NCBI GenBank assembly: GCA_007922225.1
Contig: ML679970.1
Coordinates: 17,410,290 to 17,474,289, forward strand
DNA: 64,000 nt
Source: Emydura subglobosa
Lineage: Eukaryota; Chordata; Testudines; Chelidae
Direction: 5' to 3'
Under the pieces are notes generated by a model, which was not told where the DNA came from, made no database searches, and was given only the letters and a program-made list of their open reading frames with translations. This document shows positions 47,400 through 60,690 of the stretch, in pieces; within the stretch, counting starts at the first letter, position 1; each line of letters opens with the position of its first letter. The position numbers were made by a program, and so were the translations under genes.

Positions 47400-48600
47400 T
47401 TTTTGGAGGTGCTGAGCATCTGACATGCTAGCTGAAGACAGTGCAGCTGTGAAAGTGCAGCAGGCCCAAATGTCTCAAAATGGGCTCTCAGAAATGGAGG
47501 CAACTGAAATTAGAGGCTGCTTTTGAAAATCTATTTGCCTGATCTTGTAGATGCGTTCCATCTCTAAATACTCCGATAAACCTGGATCCTGATTTTGCAC
47601 ACTTGTTCTCATGCAAATACCCTCGCTGATGGAATTACATGTGAGAGTGTGAGGCCTTAAAATGATAAGCACCCCAGGGCAAGGACATAACCTTATATTT
47701 GCCTGTAAAAACACGCCCATTTACGGTGAGTTACTCCAGCTAATGATCCTATTATATTATATAGCCAAACATAGGTTTCACACAGGCAAACCAGGAATAA
47801 TGTACAGGTACCTACATCATAGCAGTGATCCATGAAAGCAAATTTATTAGTAATATAACAATTGTCTGGCTAAATAAAAAAAAATATGGTCCAGCTTGGT
47901 GACCTGTCTGGTGTATAAGATCAATGGGGATAATAACATTTAGAGCTGAGATGTTAGAGTTAACATTGCAAATGTTGTGGCAAATGCAATTCCCAGTTCC
48001 CATAATTCACACAGTCTATAAAAAACTAACATGCATCTCCTCCCTTCACCACTTGAGTTGCTGGCTTTCATCCCTACTGCCATTAATGGACTGTATGAAG
48101 ATATATCTCTTTCAGCTGACTCTTTATTTATTGCAATAACTACAATGTTTAGAGGTTGTTATTAAAATAAAGCCAGCTGGAGTTTTATATGCAAGAGGAA
48201 GGCTTTCTTCCTAGATGGTTACTGGAAGAATTTACATTTGCAAGGAACCTGGATGGATCGGGGATATGAAACTCTTCACTTCTAGGCCATGACTTGGTCA
48301 GCAGTGAGCAAAAGTTTAATCTTTGCTAACTGTTCGGTGGTCCCAGTCCAGTTCCTCGAAGCAAGTGTCGATATCATAAATCTAGGCACAAGTAGAACCA
48401 TTGCAAATGGAATAATTGGAACCATTAGTATAGTTGTGAGATGATATGCTCAGTTAGGATAAATTAGAAGTCAATTAAATGGAAGTCAGTTTACCCCAGC
48501 TGCGAACCTGGGCCATGCCATATTGAACATGAATAGGATTTGGGGTGAGAAAAATTAATTTGACCGGCAAGCAAAACATTAATTTTTTTACTAGCATACT
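47400..48600. other. No gene; one TTTGGAGGTGCTGAGC repeat scrap
   Basis: TTTTTGGAGGTGCTGAGCATC and AAATGGAGGCAACTGAAATTAG (47398-47545) are short ancient repeat text. The rest is unremarkable. Confidence 0.4.
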
Positions 48601-48639
48601 TATGGTAAAGAAGTAAAAAGTAAAAGAAGGTAATCAAAG

Positions 48640-49040
48640 GGATGGAATGCAAGCCATGTGAGGAAAGGCTGAAGGAACTGGGTATGTTTAATTGGAAAAG
48701 AGGAGATTAAGGGGGATACTTGAACGGCTGCCATCAAAAAGATGGAGAAAAGTTGTTCTCTCTTGCCACAGAGCGCAGGACAAGAGGAATGGGTTCAAAC
48801 TACAGTATAGCAGATTTAGTTTAAATCTCAGGAAAAACTTCCCAACTGTAAGAACAGTAGGACAATGGAACAGACTGCCTAGGGAGGTCGTAGAAGTTCC
48901 TTCACTGGAGTTTTTCAAAAGGAGGCTGGATAGGATCTGTCCTGGATGGCTTAGACCAACAAATCCTGCATCTTGGCAGGAGGTTAGACCAGATGACGCT
49001 TGCGGTGCCTTCTGACCCTGTGATTCTATGATTCTATGCC
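48640..49040 (+). mobile_element. CR1 LINE, 5'-truncated, with intact 3' terminus
   Basis: A 107-codon frame (48692-49015) keeps the CR1 C-terminal motif WNRLPREVVEVPSLEFFKRRLD. It is followed by TGGCAGGAGGTTAGACCAGATGACGC and ends in tandem ATTCTATG (CTGTGATTCTATGATTCTATG), the 8-base repeat that closes CR1 elements. The frame has no separate function. Confidence 0.9.
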
Positions 49041-49044
49041 ACAA

Positions 49045-50325
49045 TCCATCTGCTCACATACTGCTCGTGTGATCACCAGCCTCCTGAGGTCACTGGGTCT
49101 TTAATAGTTCTCTGAGCTAGCTTTTTTAGTAGCAGATCTACTGTGGTATAAACAGGGCATTTCCTTCGCAAACATTTTAACATTCTTTGTTGTCTTGGTA
49201 CCCTTTAACTTTTCTCCCACTACCTTTGTTTTAACTGATTCTCATTAGTGCTGACTAATGCTACCCCATTAACTGATCATTGCATCAGCTTTGCAACATA
49301 CACTGGTCTAATTCTGCAGAGAGCCATCCTCATAAACCCGCCTATTGACTGTGATGTTGGGCAAATGCAATGGGTCCCTATAACATGCCTTCTCAGCAAA
49401 TACATGAAGCAAACCAAGATCATGCAGGGGTGGTAGTAGAGGCAGCATGTCTATTATTTGCTGTGTACCAATAAATCCATTTGTTCTCTTTTTTTCTCCC
49501 TGTCTGAATTTTGATACAAAAGGATTTCTATAATAATTTGTCGCAAATGAGAATTCCAGCCGCTGAGCATGCAGCGCCAGCAGAATCCCAACTCAAATGT
49601 GTATAAAATCAATATATTGTACTAAAAATGCAACAGTGTTAACTGCAGAGGGAGGCTGTCATGCAGTTTGAGCAGTTCAGTAGAATTTTTAACTCCTAAA
49701 ATAGAATCAGCTATCCTATTGAGTCACTAGTGGCAGTATTTGTCAGTCAGGATTTTCAGAAGGACCAGATATAAGAAGGCATGATAGAGACATCTAGCTA
49801 CATAGAATTAAGGAAGCTAGATACAGCTTGGAACATGAATGATAAGAGCCCACATGCTTCAGCTCACATGATCAAATGTGCAAAGAATTGCTTCTCCCCC
49901 CACTTCTCTTGATAAAACTTTGCACAACTGTGCAACTGTAGGCAGCGGATTCAACTTTGTTCTGAAACCTCAGGCACTGGCCACTCTGTAGGCAGGATAT
50001 GGGACAGGCTACAACAATGGTCCGCATTTGTATGGTAGCTCCTGCAGTCTGCAATAAAACACTAGAAGCTCAGTCTGTCCAGACCTCAATTTGAAGAGCT
50101 CCCACTTACTTCTGTGATAGTTCCTTGTGAAGATCCATGCAGGATCAGGCCCCTTAACTCACACACAACACAAATATAACATCTAGTCTTTGCTTTCAAA
50201 TAGAGGGTAGGATGGCTTTGAGAGGCAGTTTACAGAGAGTTCTCAAAATATTGACATCTGTCTCAAGTTATTTTTAACTAACTCTAGCATTTAATTAAGT
50301 TTGCTTTAGTGACAACAAAATAACC
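49045..50325. other. No gene or repeat recognised
   Basis: AT-rich sequence. Frames of about 60 codons have no resemblance to known families. Confidence 0.4.
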
Positions 50326-50329
50326 AATG

Positions 50330-50705
50330 TTATTACTCCTCAAACCAAGTACTTCTAACTAGATTTCCCATAGGAGAATATGGAATTAATAGGGAATGTC
50401 TTGTTAACCTGTGGAACTCACTGCTGCAGGCAAATATGTTAGTAAGTTTAAGGATTAGACACAGCATTTTCAATGCTTGTGTTAAAGATAACTGAATCCT
50501 CATTCTTCGGGACATAGACCAATCATGACATGCGGGTTCAGGAAGAAATCCTTCCATCCAAAATGAAATTCATCCTGGGTGGTGTTGGTATTGATATATC
50601 TTACCCTAAAATATCTGGCACTGTCCATTGAAAGACATATGATTCTTGATCAAATGAACCACTGATCTATTCCATCATGGCAATTTTCGTGTTTCTCATG
50701 TGAAC
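50330..50705 (+). mobile_element. CR1 LINE 3' fragment
   Basis: TGTGGAACTCACTGCTGCAGG, TCCTCATTCTTCGGGACATAG, TTCAGGAAGAAATCCTTCC and GAACCACTGATCTATTCCATCATGGCAATTTTCG are the sense form of the CR1 family seen antisense at 25718. No intact frame. Confidence 0.75.
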
Positions 50706-51059
50706 TCCTTTGGGTAAATATTAACAGTTAGCTGTAACTGCTTGTAAGCCTCAGAGGGAATTACTGTGGTATTTAAAAAAGAGCCAAAAAACCCCCTTTC
50801 ATATATTTATTTCCAAGAAAATGAATTTCCTATTCTCAGAACTTCTCCACAAGAACTTCCTCAACACCGATTGAAGCATCCATTTTGAGTATGCATCTTG
50901 TCTTGGGGTGATTTGTTTCACCAGCTAACAGAGCAGCTGGACCCCAGAATGTCCTTCTTGATCCATTGTAGAGGGAAATAGGACTTTCTAGATCTGGAAC
51001 TGTTGCATACCCCAACTTTGGGTTACTACAGTGTTTTTCTTCATTTCCTGATTCAGAAC

Positions 51060-51106
51060 ACACACACACACACACAAACACACACTCTCTCTCTCTCTTT
51101 CTCTCA
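51060..51106 (+). repeat. (CA)n(CT)n microsatellite
   Basis: CA repeats followed by CT repeats. Confidence 0.9.
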
Positions 51107-51764
51107 AAAGTGGGTTAGGTACAAGTAACTTTCGCTCTCTTCGCTAGTAGGTGAGTGGGACAAAGGTTTACAAATATTTAGTAGAGGTGCTAGCCAGATA
51201 AAGCCTGCACTTTCACATTTGTTGAGAGACAAATTGCCCACTGTACGCTTAACATGTAAATACAGCTGCTGTTTACCTCCTTGTTTTCAAGAAAAGCCTC
51301 CAGTACATTCAGAGACTTAGGGAATTTCCACTATTTTTCTCAACATTTTTCCCTCTTGGCCTTTAGACATACACATTGTATTGTTTTGACGTAATTTCAA
51401 GCAAATATTTTGCCACCAAGAGGCAGTGCAGGGTCATGGAGGTCCGGCAGGCGTGGGCTTCAGCCTTTCAGCCCTCCCCAGTAAACAATGGCTCTATAAC
51501 TCATTCAACTCCCCTTTGATTACTTTTTCCTGTTTCTGATTGTTTTGGAGAAACAGGGGTGGATTCGACACTCAACAAACTTCTTTTTCCTGCTACTAAA
51601 TTTACATGGCTTTCGAAATCGCTTTGACAATAACTCCACCAAATAGAAATTGAGAGTGTAAACAAGATCCTGGGAGGTATGTGAATGCTACAGGGGATCT
51701 GATAATTTGACTATACAGAATAACTTCTACGTCCCATGACTTTTCCAAGACCTGTCCTTTTCTT

Positions 51765-52235
51765 TCTGTACAGACAGCCACAATTCTTCTCCAGACTCTC
51801 AAGACCTTCCTTCTTGATTTCTGTAACTGGTTCCTTTCTAGACTTGCTGACACCCATGTCACTTCACTCCGCTCCATACAAAACACAGTTAACTATCATC
51901 TCCCTTGCTTGCCATGCTGGCCACCCTTCCCCTCACCCACTTGAATTCCTCCATTATTTCCCCGTTTCATTGCATCCAATTCAACCTTCTTGTCCTCAAC
52001 TTCATGATCCTTCACAGCTCTGTTTGTCTGTTACCACATAGCTGCCCTGCCTCTTATGCTGCACCTGCACGCCTCAGCTTCTCTTGTAAACAGATCCACA
52101 TGTCTTCCTCCATCCTACTCCTTACATGCAATGCTGTCCCTGAGTGGATCCACAAGCTCGCCACTCTCTTTTCCTTTATAGCCCTCCACAAGAGCCATCT
52201 CTGCCACAGGCCTATAAGAAATCAGCCAGTTAATC
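51765..52235 (+). mobile_element. L2-like LINE fragment, 3' coding part
   Basis: Across frames the translation keeps L2-type C-terminal phrases: ACHAGHPSPHPLEFLHYFPVS, then a block equivalent to VLNFMILHSS, then PEWIHKLATLFSF near 52140-52180. Several frameshifts; not functional. The 101- and 116-codon frames here are pieces of it. Confidence 0.75.
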
Positions 52236-54880
52236 ACGGCTTGTTGGGCGGATAGGATCAGTGGGGATTTACTGAATCTATTGATAATTCATCCTTTTCT
52301 TCATTTTCTTTAATCACCTATACATGGAATGGAGATTTGAAGAAACTGTTTTGCAAGGATTATCAACGGCCAAGGAAAAAATACGATCTGTCTCATCCTC
52401 ATGACATCTAAATCCCTAATCTCCAAATGCATAATCTAAGAGTAATCTAACCAATAATCAGGGCCTCCACATGGTGGGGGAGAGGGGGAAAGAGTACAGT
52501 TTACCAGGGCCCGGCCCAGGCTGCAACCCCCATTACCATGAGGAAAACATTTTTCATGGCTCATGAGATTGTATGCATGGGATGAGGGATTGTGGTATGG
52601 GTGTGGGAGGTGGCCCATGTTACAAGTTTGTACTGGGCCCGAAAAAATTATGCTTAGGCCCTGCCAATAATCTACTCTATTACAGGTACAGTATAAAAAG
52701 CAATCTTGTTATGTGTACGAGAATCCAAGGACACGGTAATCCATATTAACACGAATCAGCACTATAAAGGTGCCTTCTGTGAAATTAGTTGGTGAGCTTT
52801 AGCATCCAAAAGCCCTAATCAGGGTCAAGATCCACCTGGACATTTTACAAACACCCTAGTAGACATAGTCTGTGCCTTAAAGAGCTCTGAATTGGAGTTT
52901 CTACTAGTATGTGCTCAGCACTGTGCAACACATGAAAAACAGACAGCTCCTGCCCCACAGAGTTTACAGGACAGATGCAGAGTTGACAGGAGACCATGGG
53001 AAATCCAGTGACAGCAATGACTTGGATGTTTTAGTAATGTCGTTGTTGTTGTTGACTCGTTCTTGTGGGCATCGTAGAAGAAGGGAGTATGGAAAAGGTA
53101 GTACGTTGGTAGATCACAATGTGGAATGGATTCTCTGAATAAGGGGCAGTGCAGAAAAAAGACATGGAGTGAGAAAATTTATACAAATGTCTATATCACT
53201 CTGACTCTGATCACCTTCTGCATTAAGATATAGAGACAAGGACAGATTTGCTGTGCCATTCACAGTACTATGTAATGCTACCAGTATTCCTATGATAAAA
53301 GAAGGGCCATGGAACCTGCCCTAAGGTCTATGGATTGAAGAGTAATTGACATTGCTACATTGGGTAATAATATCAACCCTGCTCTTTGCAGAAGTCCCCC
53401 ATAAACCTCCCATCTCATTACTGAAATACAATAGAATGATTGTGAAGATAAATTCATTTTGCTACCCTGAGGGTCTGACTGACTCACCAGGTGACCCTCG
53501 ACCAAAGAAATAGTTGGCTCATCTGATATAATGGGACACATTCATCCTTGATGTAACTCCAATGGCTTCAGTGAAATTACACCAGGAATTCATTTGTCCC
53601 TGTGGCCGCTCTTGCATCACCTTTCAGCTCAGTGCTTCTATAATTGAATAATTTTGAGTGTCACATAGTCGACCTCAGTTCATTGAATTAAACTGAATTG
53701 GGCAATTGATTGTCGAATAGATTGATTATTGCATTAGAGTCAATTGCTCTGCTAACACCAAGGTGATACTGTCTGCCAACACTTGCAAGCTCTCACTGAG
53801 TTTTGTTTGCTAGCTAAGGGCCTGATCCAGAGCAGTGCTGTGTGCTTGCATTGCATTAATGGGACTTGCAAGTCTTACTGAGCTGTAGGGCACCAAATGC
53901 TACAGCAATTATTACTAGGAAATGCGTGCAATAATAATCTTTTTCACAAAACAATGTCTGTAGGGGCAAAAAGGCTATAAAAATGAAAAAGAAAATGAAT
54001 TTACCTAGAGTAAAAATGGCTGTGTTTTGATCATGTGTGTGTGCACATGTGCATTGTGTAAGAAGTGAGTCATGTGTTGGTGGAATACAGGTTGGTTTTT
54101 TTGTTTTTTTTTAAGAGCTCATAAGTGAGATGAATGTTTACAACTAAGATTCAAAACTGTCTTTTCCACTCAACACCTCGGCAAGAAGATCTAAATATAG
54201 GAGCCATGCAGAAGCAGAAACAATGGAATGTTCCCATTTGCTACAGTTCTCTCCCTTTGCATTTTCTATTTTGATTCGATCAGGCTGGATGCAGCTTGAC
54301 CTTTTCAAGATAGCAGTGCACTTCCTCAGCATCTTGCCAGCATCTCTGGCTGCTCACAAGGTGACCTTGTCAGCTGCAAGATCCAGATGTGAAGGTCTGG
54401 AATATATTTTTCCCAGCAACAGTGTTTGGGTCGCTCAGCAGCTTCCTGACTGCTCTGTTAGAAGCACTTCATGATTCTTGGCTGACTCTGGAGCTTGCTG
54501 TTGTGGCAGCTGTAGGACTTGTACCAAGGATGATCCATTGTAGGCAGGCTCCTGCTTCACACAGTTTAGGGAGGAGAGGGAATTCACCCTTCAAACATAC
54601 TCCTCTCTAGAGGTCTCTGCAGGCTGGTCCTCTTTGAAAAAAATAAGCATTTAAGGCAGGGGAAGATGAGGTTGGCGGGTGCAAACTAGATTTTGCTTTT
54701 CATAGTCATGTCACAAGGCCAGATAATGATACAAGAAATGTCAGTTTGCAAAGACCCATTCGTGACTGCGTTCTTTCGGTCTTCTAGTTCTCCGGTGCCG
54801 CAAAGGGCAGAATGCTCTCACCCCCCACTAACAGTCAATAGGATGCACAGAATCACACGGGACGGGTATGGAAATCATTC
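52236..54880. other. Non-coding; possible L2/MIR tail scrap near 52.9 kb
   Basis: TGTGCTCAGCACTGTGCAACAC and CCTGCCCCACAGAGTTTAC (52910-52975) look like an antisense L2/MIR tail. A TTACACCAGG scrap lies at 53545-53605. Nothing else is recognisable. Confidence 0.45.
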
Positions 54881-54883
54881 TTT

Positions 54884-55550
54884 TTGCCTGCTAACCTTTT
54901 CTGCCATTTCCTCTTTTCCACAGGAGGCTTGTGCACAGAGAGGGTATGTGCACAGCTCTCAGAGTCAGGTCTAGAGACTAGTTATTCAGCCAGGTTTTGC
55001 TGCTGGCTTTTCATGGAATTGTCTTGGGGACGGGTGCAGGGGATGGTCAATTTTCCCACCGGGGTGAACTTAGTGGTTTGCCATTCCACAGAGAAACCGA
55101 GGATAATAGCAGTTGCCAGACCTCTAGTCCATCTATGCCTAGTAGGACCAGTTGAAAATTTTCCACTGAAACTGTTTTTTGGTGGAAAATTGGGGTTTCA
55201 GTTAACTGAGTCCTTCCCTCTGCCTTCCTACTGGGCTATTGCTGATCGCCTTAAGTTTTCCACACGTTCAGGCAGGTGGGTGGGATTCTTGCTCCTTTCT
55301 CCTGCCTTCCTTCACGCCTTGCTCCCGTGCTATCCGTTCCATTGGACATTGGGTATTTATGTTCTCTTGCTTGAATTGCTCTGGTGGCCTGGTATTTCTG
55401 GAAGTGGAGTCCTTTCTCTCTCATTGGCTTGGGGTAGGTGCTGATAGTGGAGCAGAGTTAAAACGTGGCTGGCAGATTAGTACCAGCAGCAGCCACTGGT
55501 GCAGCAGTTCAGAGGAGTTTGGAAAATAGTTAATTACTAACCTTCTAGGA
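54884..55550. other. No gene called despite a 186-codon frame
   Basis: The frame at 54884-55444 has no recognisable domain and runs through a decayed GAAAATTT-family repeat at about 55145-55215, which argues against coding. The surrounding sequence is unclassified. Confidence 0.5.
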
Positions 55551-55559
55551 GGAAATGTG

Positions 55560-55797
55560 GCCTAGTGGCTGGAGCTTGGGACTGAGAGCCAGCGCTCATG
55601 GGTCCATTCCCAGTTCTGCCACTGATTTCTGTGACTTCAAGCAAGTCACTTAACCTCTCTGTGCTGTGTAGCCATCTATAAAACAGAGAGAATACTTATA
55701 TCACAGAGATGTTGAGACTTGCTTAATAAATGTTAATAAAACACTCTGAGTTCCTCAGATATAAAGAAGTTGTAGAAATGCAAAGTGTTTATTATTC
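55560..55797 (+). mobile_element. MIR-type SINE, near full length
   Basis: GGCCTAGTGGCTGGAGCTTGGGA (tRNA-like head), GGGTCCATTCCCAGTTCTGCC (B-box-like), CAAGCAAGTCACTTAACCTC (core), then GTAGAAATGCAAAGTGTTTATTATT at the 3' end. Confidence 0.85.
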
Positions 55798-55984
55798 GGG
55801 TGCAGGTTTTTCCATTGGGCTTGTGGATGTGTATGGGTTTAAGGCCACAGATAGGTTGTGATCCATTCCCTGAACTTGCAGATCACTTAGTGTATATCCT
55901 AATTAGATGGACAATCACTTAGGATTTTGTTTGTGTATATAACTATTGAAGTGTGCACTGCTACTGTCTGAAAGACATTGTGTT

Positions 55985-56110
55985 TCTATTAGAGATGGGC
56001 ACAAACCAACACCTGAATCCAAACATCTTCCATACTTTGGATTTGAACTTTGTAGCTTGGGTCTGTTTCCAGTTTTTAATGACTTAGTTCTTCTCCAGAG
56101 ATAAATGGAA
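55985..56110. mobile_element. Decayed GAGATGGGC-type DNA repeat
   Basis: ATTAGAGATGGGCACAAACC then CTTTGGATTTGAACTTTG; similar text (AGGGATGGCCCCTAACC, TCTGGATTCGAATTGTG) recurs at 56740-56935. Class not determined. Confidence 0.4.
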
Positions 56111-56567
56111 ACAACAGAGTGAAAAAAAATCATGTGAAAGTGCCACTACATGAGACAAGATACATGTATTATATGTCAATTAGTAATACAACAGCCCAGT
56201 GGCCTGGTACCATTGCTATGGAGACTCCAGGCAACCATCATCAACCTAGGGAGTGAGGATTTGCTGGAACTGAAGGCACACTGTACCATAGGAAGAAAAC
56301 TGCTATCTGGGAGCAGATCTCTAATTTTTGATGAAGAGACACTTTCCAGAAACTAGTGAAGAGAAACAGGAAACCATCTGCCACTGAATGACACACACTC
56401 TGTATGTGACTAATGTAGACCCAAAAGGAAGGGCACAGTGTTCTAAGGAGCTGTCATCTTCCTGTATATGGAAGGTGGCAACACAGCAAATCAAATGCAG
56501 GATTTATTTGCTGCCAGTGTAAACCAGCAATTCCTACCCATCACTGAAGAAAATGCAAATATGGGCA

Positions 56568-56700
56568 AATTAGAGCTGGTCAGAAAAATGGGGAAACATT
56601 CTGCAAAAGCTTTTGAAATGTTTTCTTTCCTTCTCCCTGCCCCCCTCCCCCTCCCCCGGAGAAATCTTGTTATGATGAAAAATTCTCAACCAATCTGAGA
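56568..56700. mobile_element. Decayed hAT-like repeat (GAAAATTT family), partial
   Basis: TAGAGCTGGTCAGAAAAATGGGG at the left, then GTTTTC and GATGAAAAATTCTCAACC. Confidence 0.5.
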
Positions 56701-56999
56701 GCAAATAGAATGGTTGTATTTATAATCTTTATCTAATCTATCATAGGGATGGCCCCTAACCTAGATCCTGGGTCTGCACACACCTGAAAGAAAAGAGGTT
56801 TGGAATTCTGAGATCTGGATTCGAATTGTGCAGGGGGCTCTTTTCTCTATTACAGGCTGAACCAAAACCCTGGATCCAAACACTCCTGAACCAGGGGATG
56901 TTCAAAACCCAGATCGCACCTCAGATGTACCTCCACTCTATAAGAACACTCATAGCCATACACAACTCAAGTCAGCTGTAGGCCTTGGGCATCTGGTGA

Positions 57000-59510
57000 G
57001 TTTCAAATGTTGGATGCGGAGTGTTATAAAGTGTGGACTGAATTCACTCAGAGCTGGGGGAGCGGGGCCTGGGAGGCAGGGAAAGGGGTGGAAGTAGGAG
57101 GCGTTATTTCTTCGCCCTGGAGTACTTTAAAGTAGTCCCCAAAACTCCCAGACTGCACTGGAAATTGCTCAGTGTAGCACGAAGTATTTATTTCTCGCTA
57201 AGCATAGCAAAATAATCAACATATATGGAATGAAAAACAAAAAAATCTCAAAGCAAATATATAGGACCAGATTCTTAGCTGCTGGTGGCATTAACATCAA
57301 TGGAATTATGATGATTTACTCCATCTGCATATCGGGCCCATAGACACTATCTTAGCAAAAATGCATCTTGCAGGGTCTGATACCTTGCAGCTGGACCTTT
57401 CTCTCCATCTCTGCAGGTGGCAACATCCCTCTTTTCCTGCCATGCGCCGAGGAGAGCCTCTTCATCCTCTCTAATGCTGTTGGCTCCTCTCTCTACTCAA
57501 TGCCCTTTCTGCGTCTCCTCTCCTTCTGTCCTTCAAGGCATCTCTCTTTCTGCTCAAGGCCCTTCCCCATGGTCCAGTTATCCCTTCTACCTCCATCACT
57601 TCCCCAACCTTGCCACTTGACTGCACTCCCTTTAGATAACGATATCTTAGCACTGCCACTTCCCCCTGTGTGTTATCAGAATATGCAGCAGGAAAAGGAG
57701 CAGCTCATTACAAAAGTGTTTCCTACTCTGAGAAGACTAGAAGATTGGAGGAGCTGCGAGGATTTGAAATACTTCCACAAAAGAGACCTTGTTGAAATTG
57801 ATTGTTCTCCTATAGAATTAGTTCCCATTAAACTGAGATTACTTTCCACACTGAGCTGTTGCCAGTCAAATATTGTGCAACCTCTTGGAGGTGAATGATC
57901 AGTGGATTTTGCTCCTCCCATTTAATTGTGGATTACTCATGCCCAATAGAATATTAGAAGAAGCTAATAACTACATCTGGAAGCTGTAACTATTACAGCC
58001 CCCTTGTATTAAGAGAACTCTGAGGAAACAGGGAATACATTTTTGTGGTGAGGCAACAGGGCTCTCCCAAGTTACCTTCATGATGGCCACAATTTTGGGG
58101 ATGCTAACATTAGCTGGCAATTGTCTGGAATGAGAAAATCTGTGTTTGTAATCAGCAGTGTCTTGTAAAACTGGGATGGATGCATATTATTGCCATTCCA
58201 ATGCAACTAGCGGCTACCCAGTGCCAGAAGAGTTTGTATTATATGTGTTATTTTTTTTACATTACATGTATACATTGTGCAGCTGGAAAGTCCTTGGCAT
58301 CCCCGTTTTCAGTGATTGGAGCAATTTATTCAAACTAGCATCTGAATGGAATTTTGCTGCATTTTCAGCCGCACAAATGGGCTCCCTGGAGCTAATTAAA
58401 TCAAGTCCTGGGCTAAGCAGCTATTGTACTGGTTATATTTACTGACCTTAGCAAGCCAACAGGGGAAGCGCATCATTACAATTACAGGACAAAAGGAGTT
58501 TTAGGGAGAGAGTCAATGGCTTTTAAAAACAATATCATATACATTGTGTTTTATTCAAACAGTATAAGGAAGAGGATGAAATTGACATCATAGCCCTCAG
58601 TCTAAGTTTTCTCTTCCTTTTCATTCCATAGCCCCAAATTTTAATGCATGCTGTCTCAGAATCCTTTGCATTAATTTTCAGGTGCCTCTGGGGGAGTAAG
58701 GAGGAAACTATATTAGAGTATATGAAGGACTTTATACCATGCATTTGATGATTTCTGTAAGGGACTTAGACACTATGATAAAGAGTGCAGTGTGAATGCT
58801 TTAGATAAGTGGATAGATTGCAAAATATCTGAACTGATCCATTTCAGGAAAAGGCCAGAGACTGGAGCATTGGGAGCAGATTTTTCAATCCTACATGCCT
58901 AAATAAAAAACAAACAAACAAAACCCCAGCAGCTGGCCATACAGCCCAGGAGTCTAAGAAAATAGATGATGTGCTTGTGGTGTCTTTGAAATAACTGATT
59001 TTATGTGGTTGCGCACGCACGCACGCACACACACATGATCTTTATGTCCTCTATCAGATGATAGCAGACTATTTATTCTAAAAGAGGTGAAAATTCAGGC
59101 CCTACACTCAATGATAGTACCTCTCTCTTAAAGAACAAAACCAATACTGTTTTAAGTGACCAAGAAGAATCCATTCATTAGAATTTGATTAGAAATTAAT
59201 TCAGGACATTTAAAGATATTTCTGGGGAATGGAGATCACTTGGCGTCTAGTGGATTCCCTGAGTTTTAAAACTAATGATGTATCCCCATTGGGTCAGATC
59301 ACAGTCCACCTAGGAGCATACACTAAATTGTTTGCAGTCCCTGCTCCCAAGGTATATCTTTTGGGCAGCATTCCATTGTTAATCTCCATTCCTGCACTGT
59401 CCACTCCTGCTCTGGAGTTGGGTCAGGTGGGGTTTTCTTTAGGTGATGAACACATAATGTATTAAACAAAAACAACTCAGACAATTTAATGTCCTGTATC
59501 TCTCCCTGGG
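57000..59510. other. No gene called; 176-codon frame judged spurious
   Basis: The frame at 57368-57898 shows no domain, and its first half is pyrimidine-rich low-complexity text. A CA-type microsatellite at 59011-59035 and an AAAC run near 58904-58923 are the only repeats of note. Confidence 0.45.
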
Positions 59511-59564
59511 GAAGTATTCCATCCTCTTTTTTACTCTTTTCTCTTCTCTTTCTCTGCCTAACTT

Positions 59565-59695
59565 GAATATTATTACTCGTTAGGTTAGAAGCATAATTTA
59601 GACTGCAAGCTCCTTGGGATGGGGAGCTTGTATTCTTCTGTGTCGGTAATATGACGTGCTCATCATTGTCATATAAATAATAGTAAGCAGCTAGC
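59565..59695 (+). repeat. L2/MIR-type 3' tail
   Basis: TTAGACTGCAAGCTCCTTGGGATGG then ATAAATAATAGTAA, on the plus strand. Confidence 0.65.
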
Positions 59696-59860
59696 AGAGT
59701 GACTTAATACTTTCTGCCTTGCTGTACTCAGACTGGATTGCTGCCCTCTTCCAATAGGGTATTACTGAGGGAGAAGGTGTCTGGGTGAAGATGGTAAAGA
59801 TGATTGCTGGACCTCCTTTTTATTTGAAAGAAATTTGACAGGTGTGTTTTTGTGACAGAT

Positions 59861-59894
59861 GTGTGTGTGTGTGTGTGTGTGTATATGTATATAA
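59861..59894 (+). repeat. (GT)n microsatellite
   Basis: GT repeat grading into TATATG text. Confidence 0.9.
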
Positions 59895-59917
59895 AGTCAA
59901 GCATGTTAGTGTTGATC

Positions 59918-60205
59918 TATATCTAAAAGTTTGATTGACCTAACTACATTGCCGAAAGCTGTAAAAAATGTTGCACCCGGTGTGATGTAGTTAGGTCGAC
60001 CTAACCTCCAGTGTAGATGCGGCTAGGTTGATGGAAGAATTCTTTTGTTGACCTCGCTATTGGCTGTTGGAGAGGTGGATGAACTACATTGGTGGAAAAA
60101 CCCCTTCTGCTGATGTAGGAAGCATCTATATTACAGTTCTTACAGCAGCAGAGCCACAGCACTGCAGCTGTGCCACTGAACTGCTGTTGTGTAGATGTGC
60201 CCTTG
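59918..60205. mobile_element. Non-autonomous DNA element (GTAGTTAGGTCGACCTAA type)
   Basis: TAGTTAGGTCGACCTAACC, GAAGAATTCTTTTGTTGACC, GGAGAGGTGGATGAACTACA and GAAAAACCCCTTCTGCTG, ending with TACAGTTCTTACAGCAGCAG and TTGTGTAGATGTGCCC. The text is rich in short palindromes, and I recognise it as repeated in turtle genomes. No transposase. Confidence 0.65.
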
Positions 60206-60690
60206 TGTCTTAACCACTCAGTAGCTGAGGGAAGGTGTGTACCTGATTTTTTTGACTCCCTACTGAAGGCCCCCTAGTCCTACTACACCCCACCTCAGGA
60301 AACAGAGATGTGGGAGGAAAAGAGCAGTGAATGTGGGTCCTTCCAAGCTTACCTAGAGAGGTTTCTCCAGAACAGCCATTTTGGAAACCATAGAGATTGA
60401 GTCCTCCAAGGGCTAGAGGGGCTAACAACAACCAATCAGGGCCTTGCTGGCCTAGATAAAAGATGCTGCCTGGCCATAGCACTCCTGAGACCAGAGGAGT
60501 GAAGAAGGCTGGCTTCTCTGGCTAAAGGAGCCCAACAATCAGACTGAGTTTATGGTTGGCTGCAGTTATGTGGCAGGGTTTGCAGAGAGAAGAACCTGAG
60601 GATGTTGGTCTTCAGATAGGGCTGGAGATAAAAGGGTTTGGCAGGAAGAGCCTTAGGGAAATAGCAGTGAAGTGTTGGAGTGGGTAGTAC

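Noticed and set aside
48692..49015. 107-codon frame as a gene
   Set aside because: It is the C-terminus of a truncated CR1, followed by the CR1 3' end repeat.
54884..55444. 186-codon plus-strand frame
   Set aside because: No domain, crosses a decayed repeat, and has no splice or promoter support.
57368..57898. 176-codon plus-strand frame
   Set aside because: No recognisable family; pyrimidine-rich low-complexity first half.
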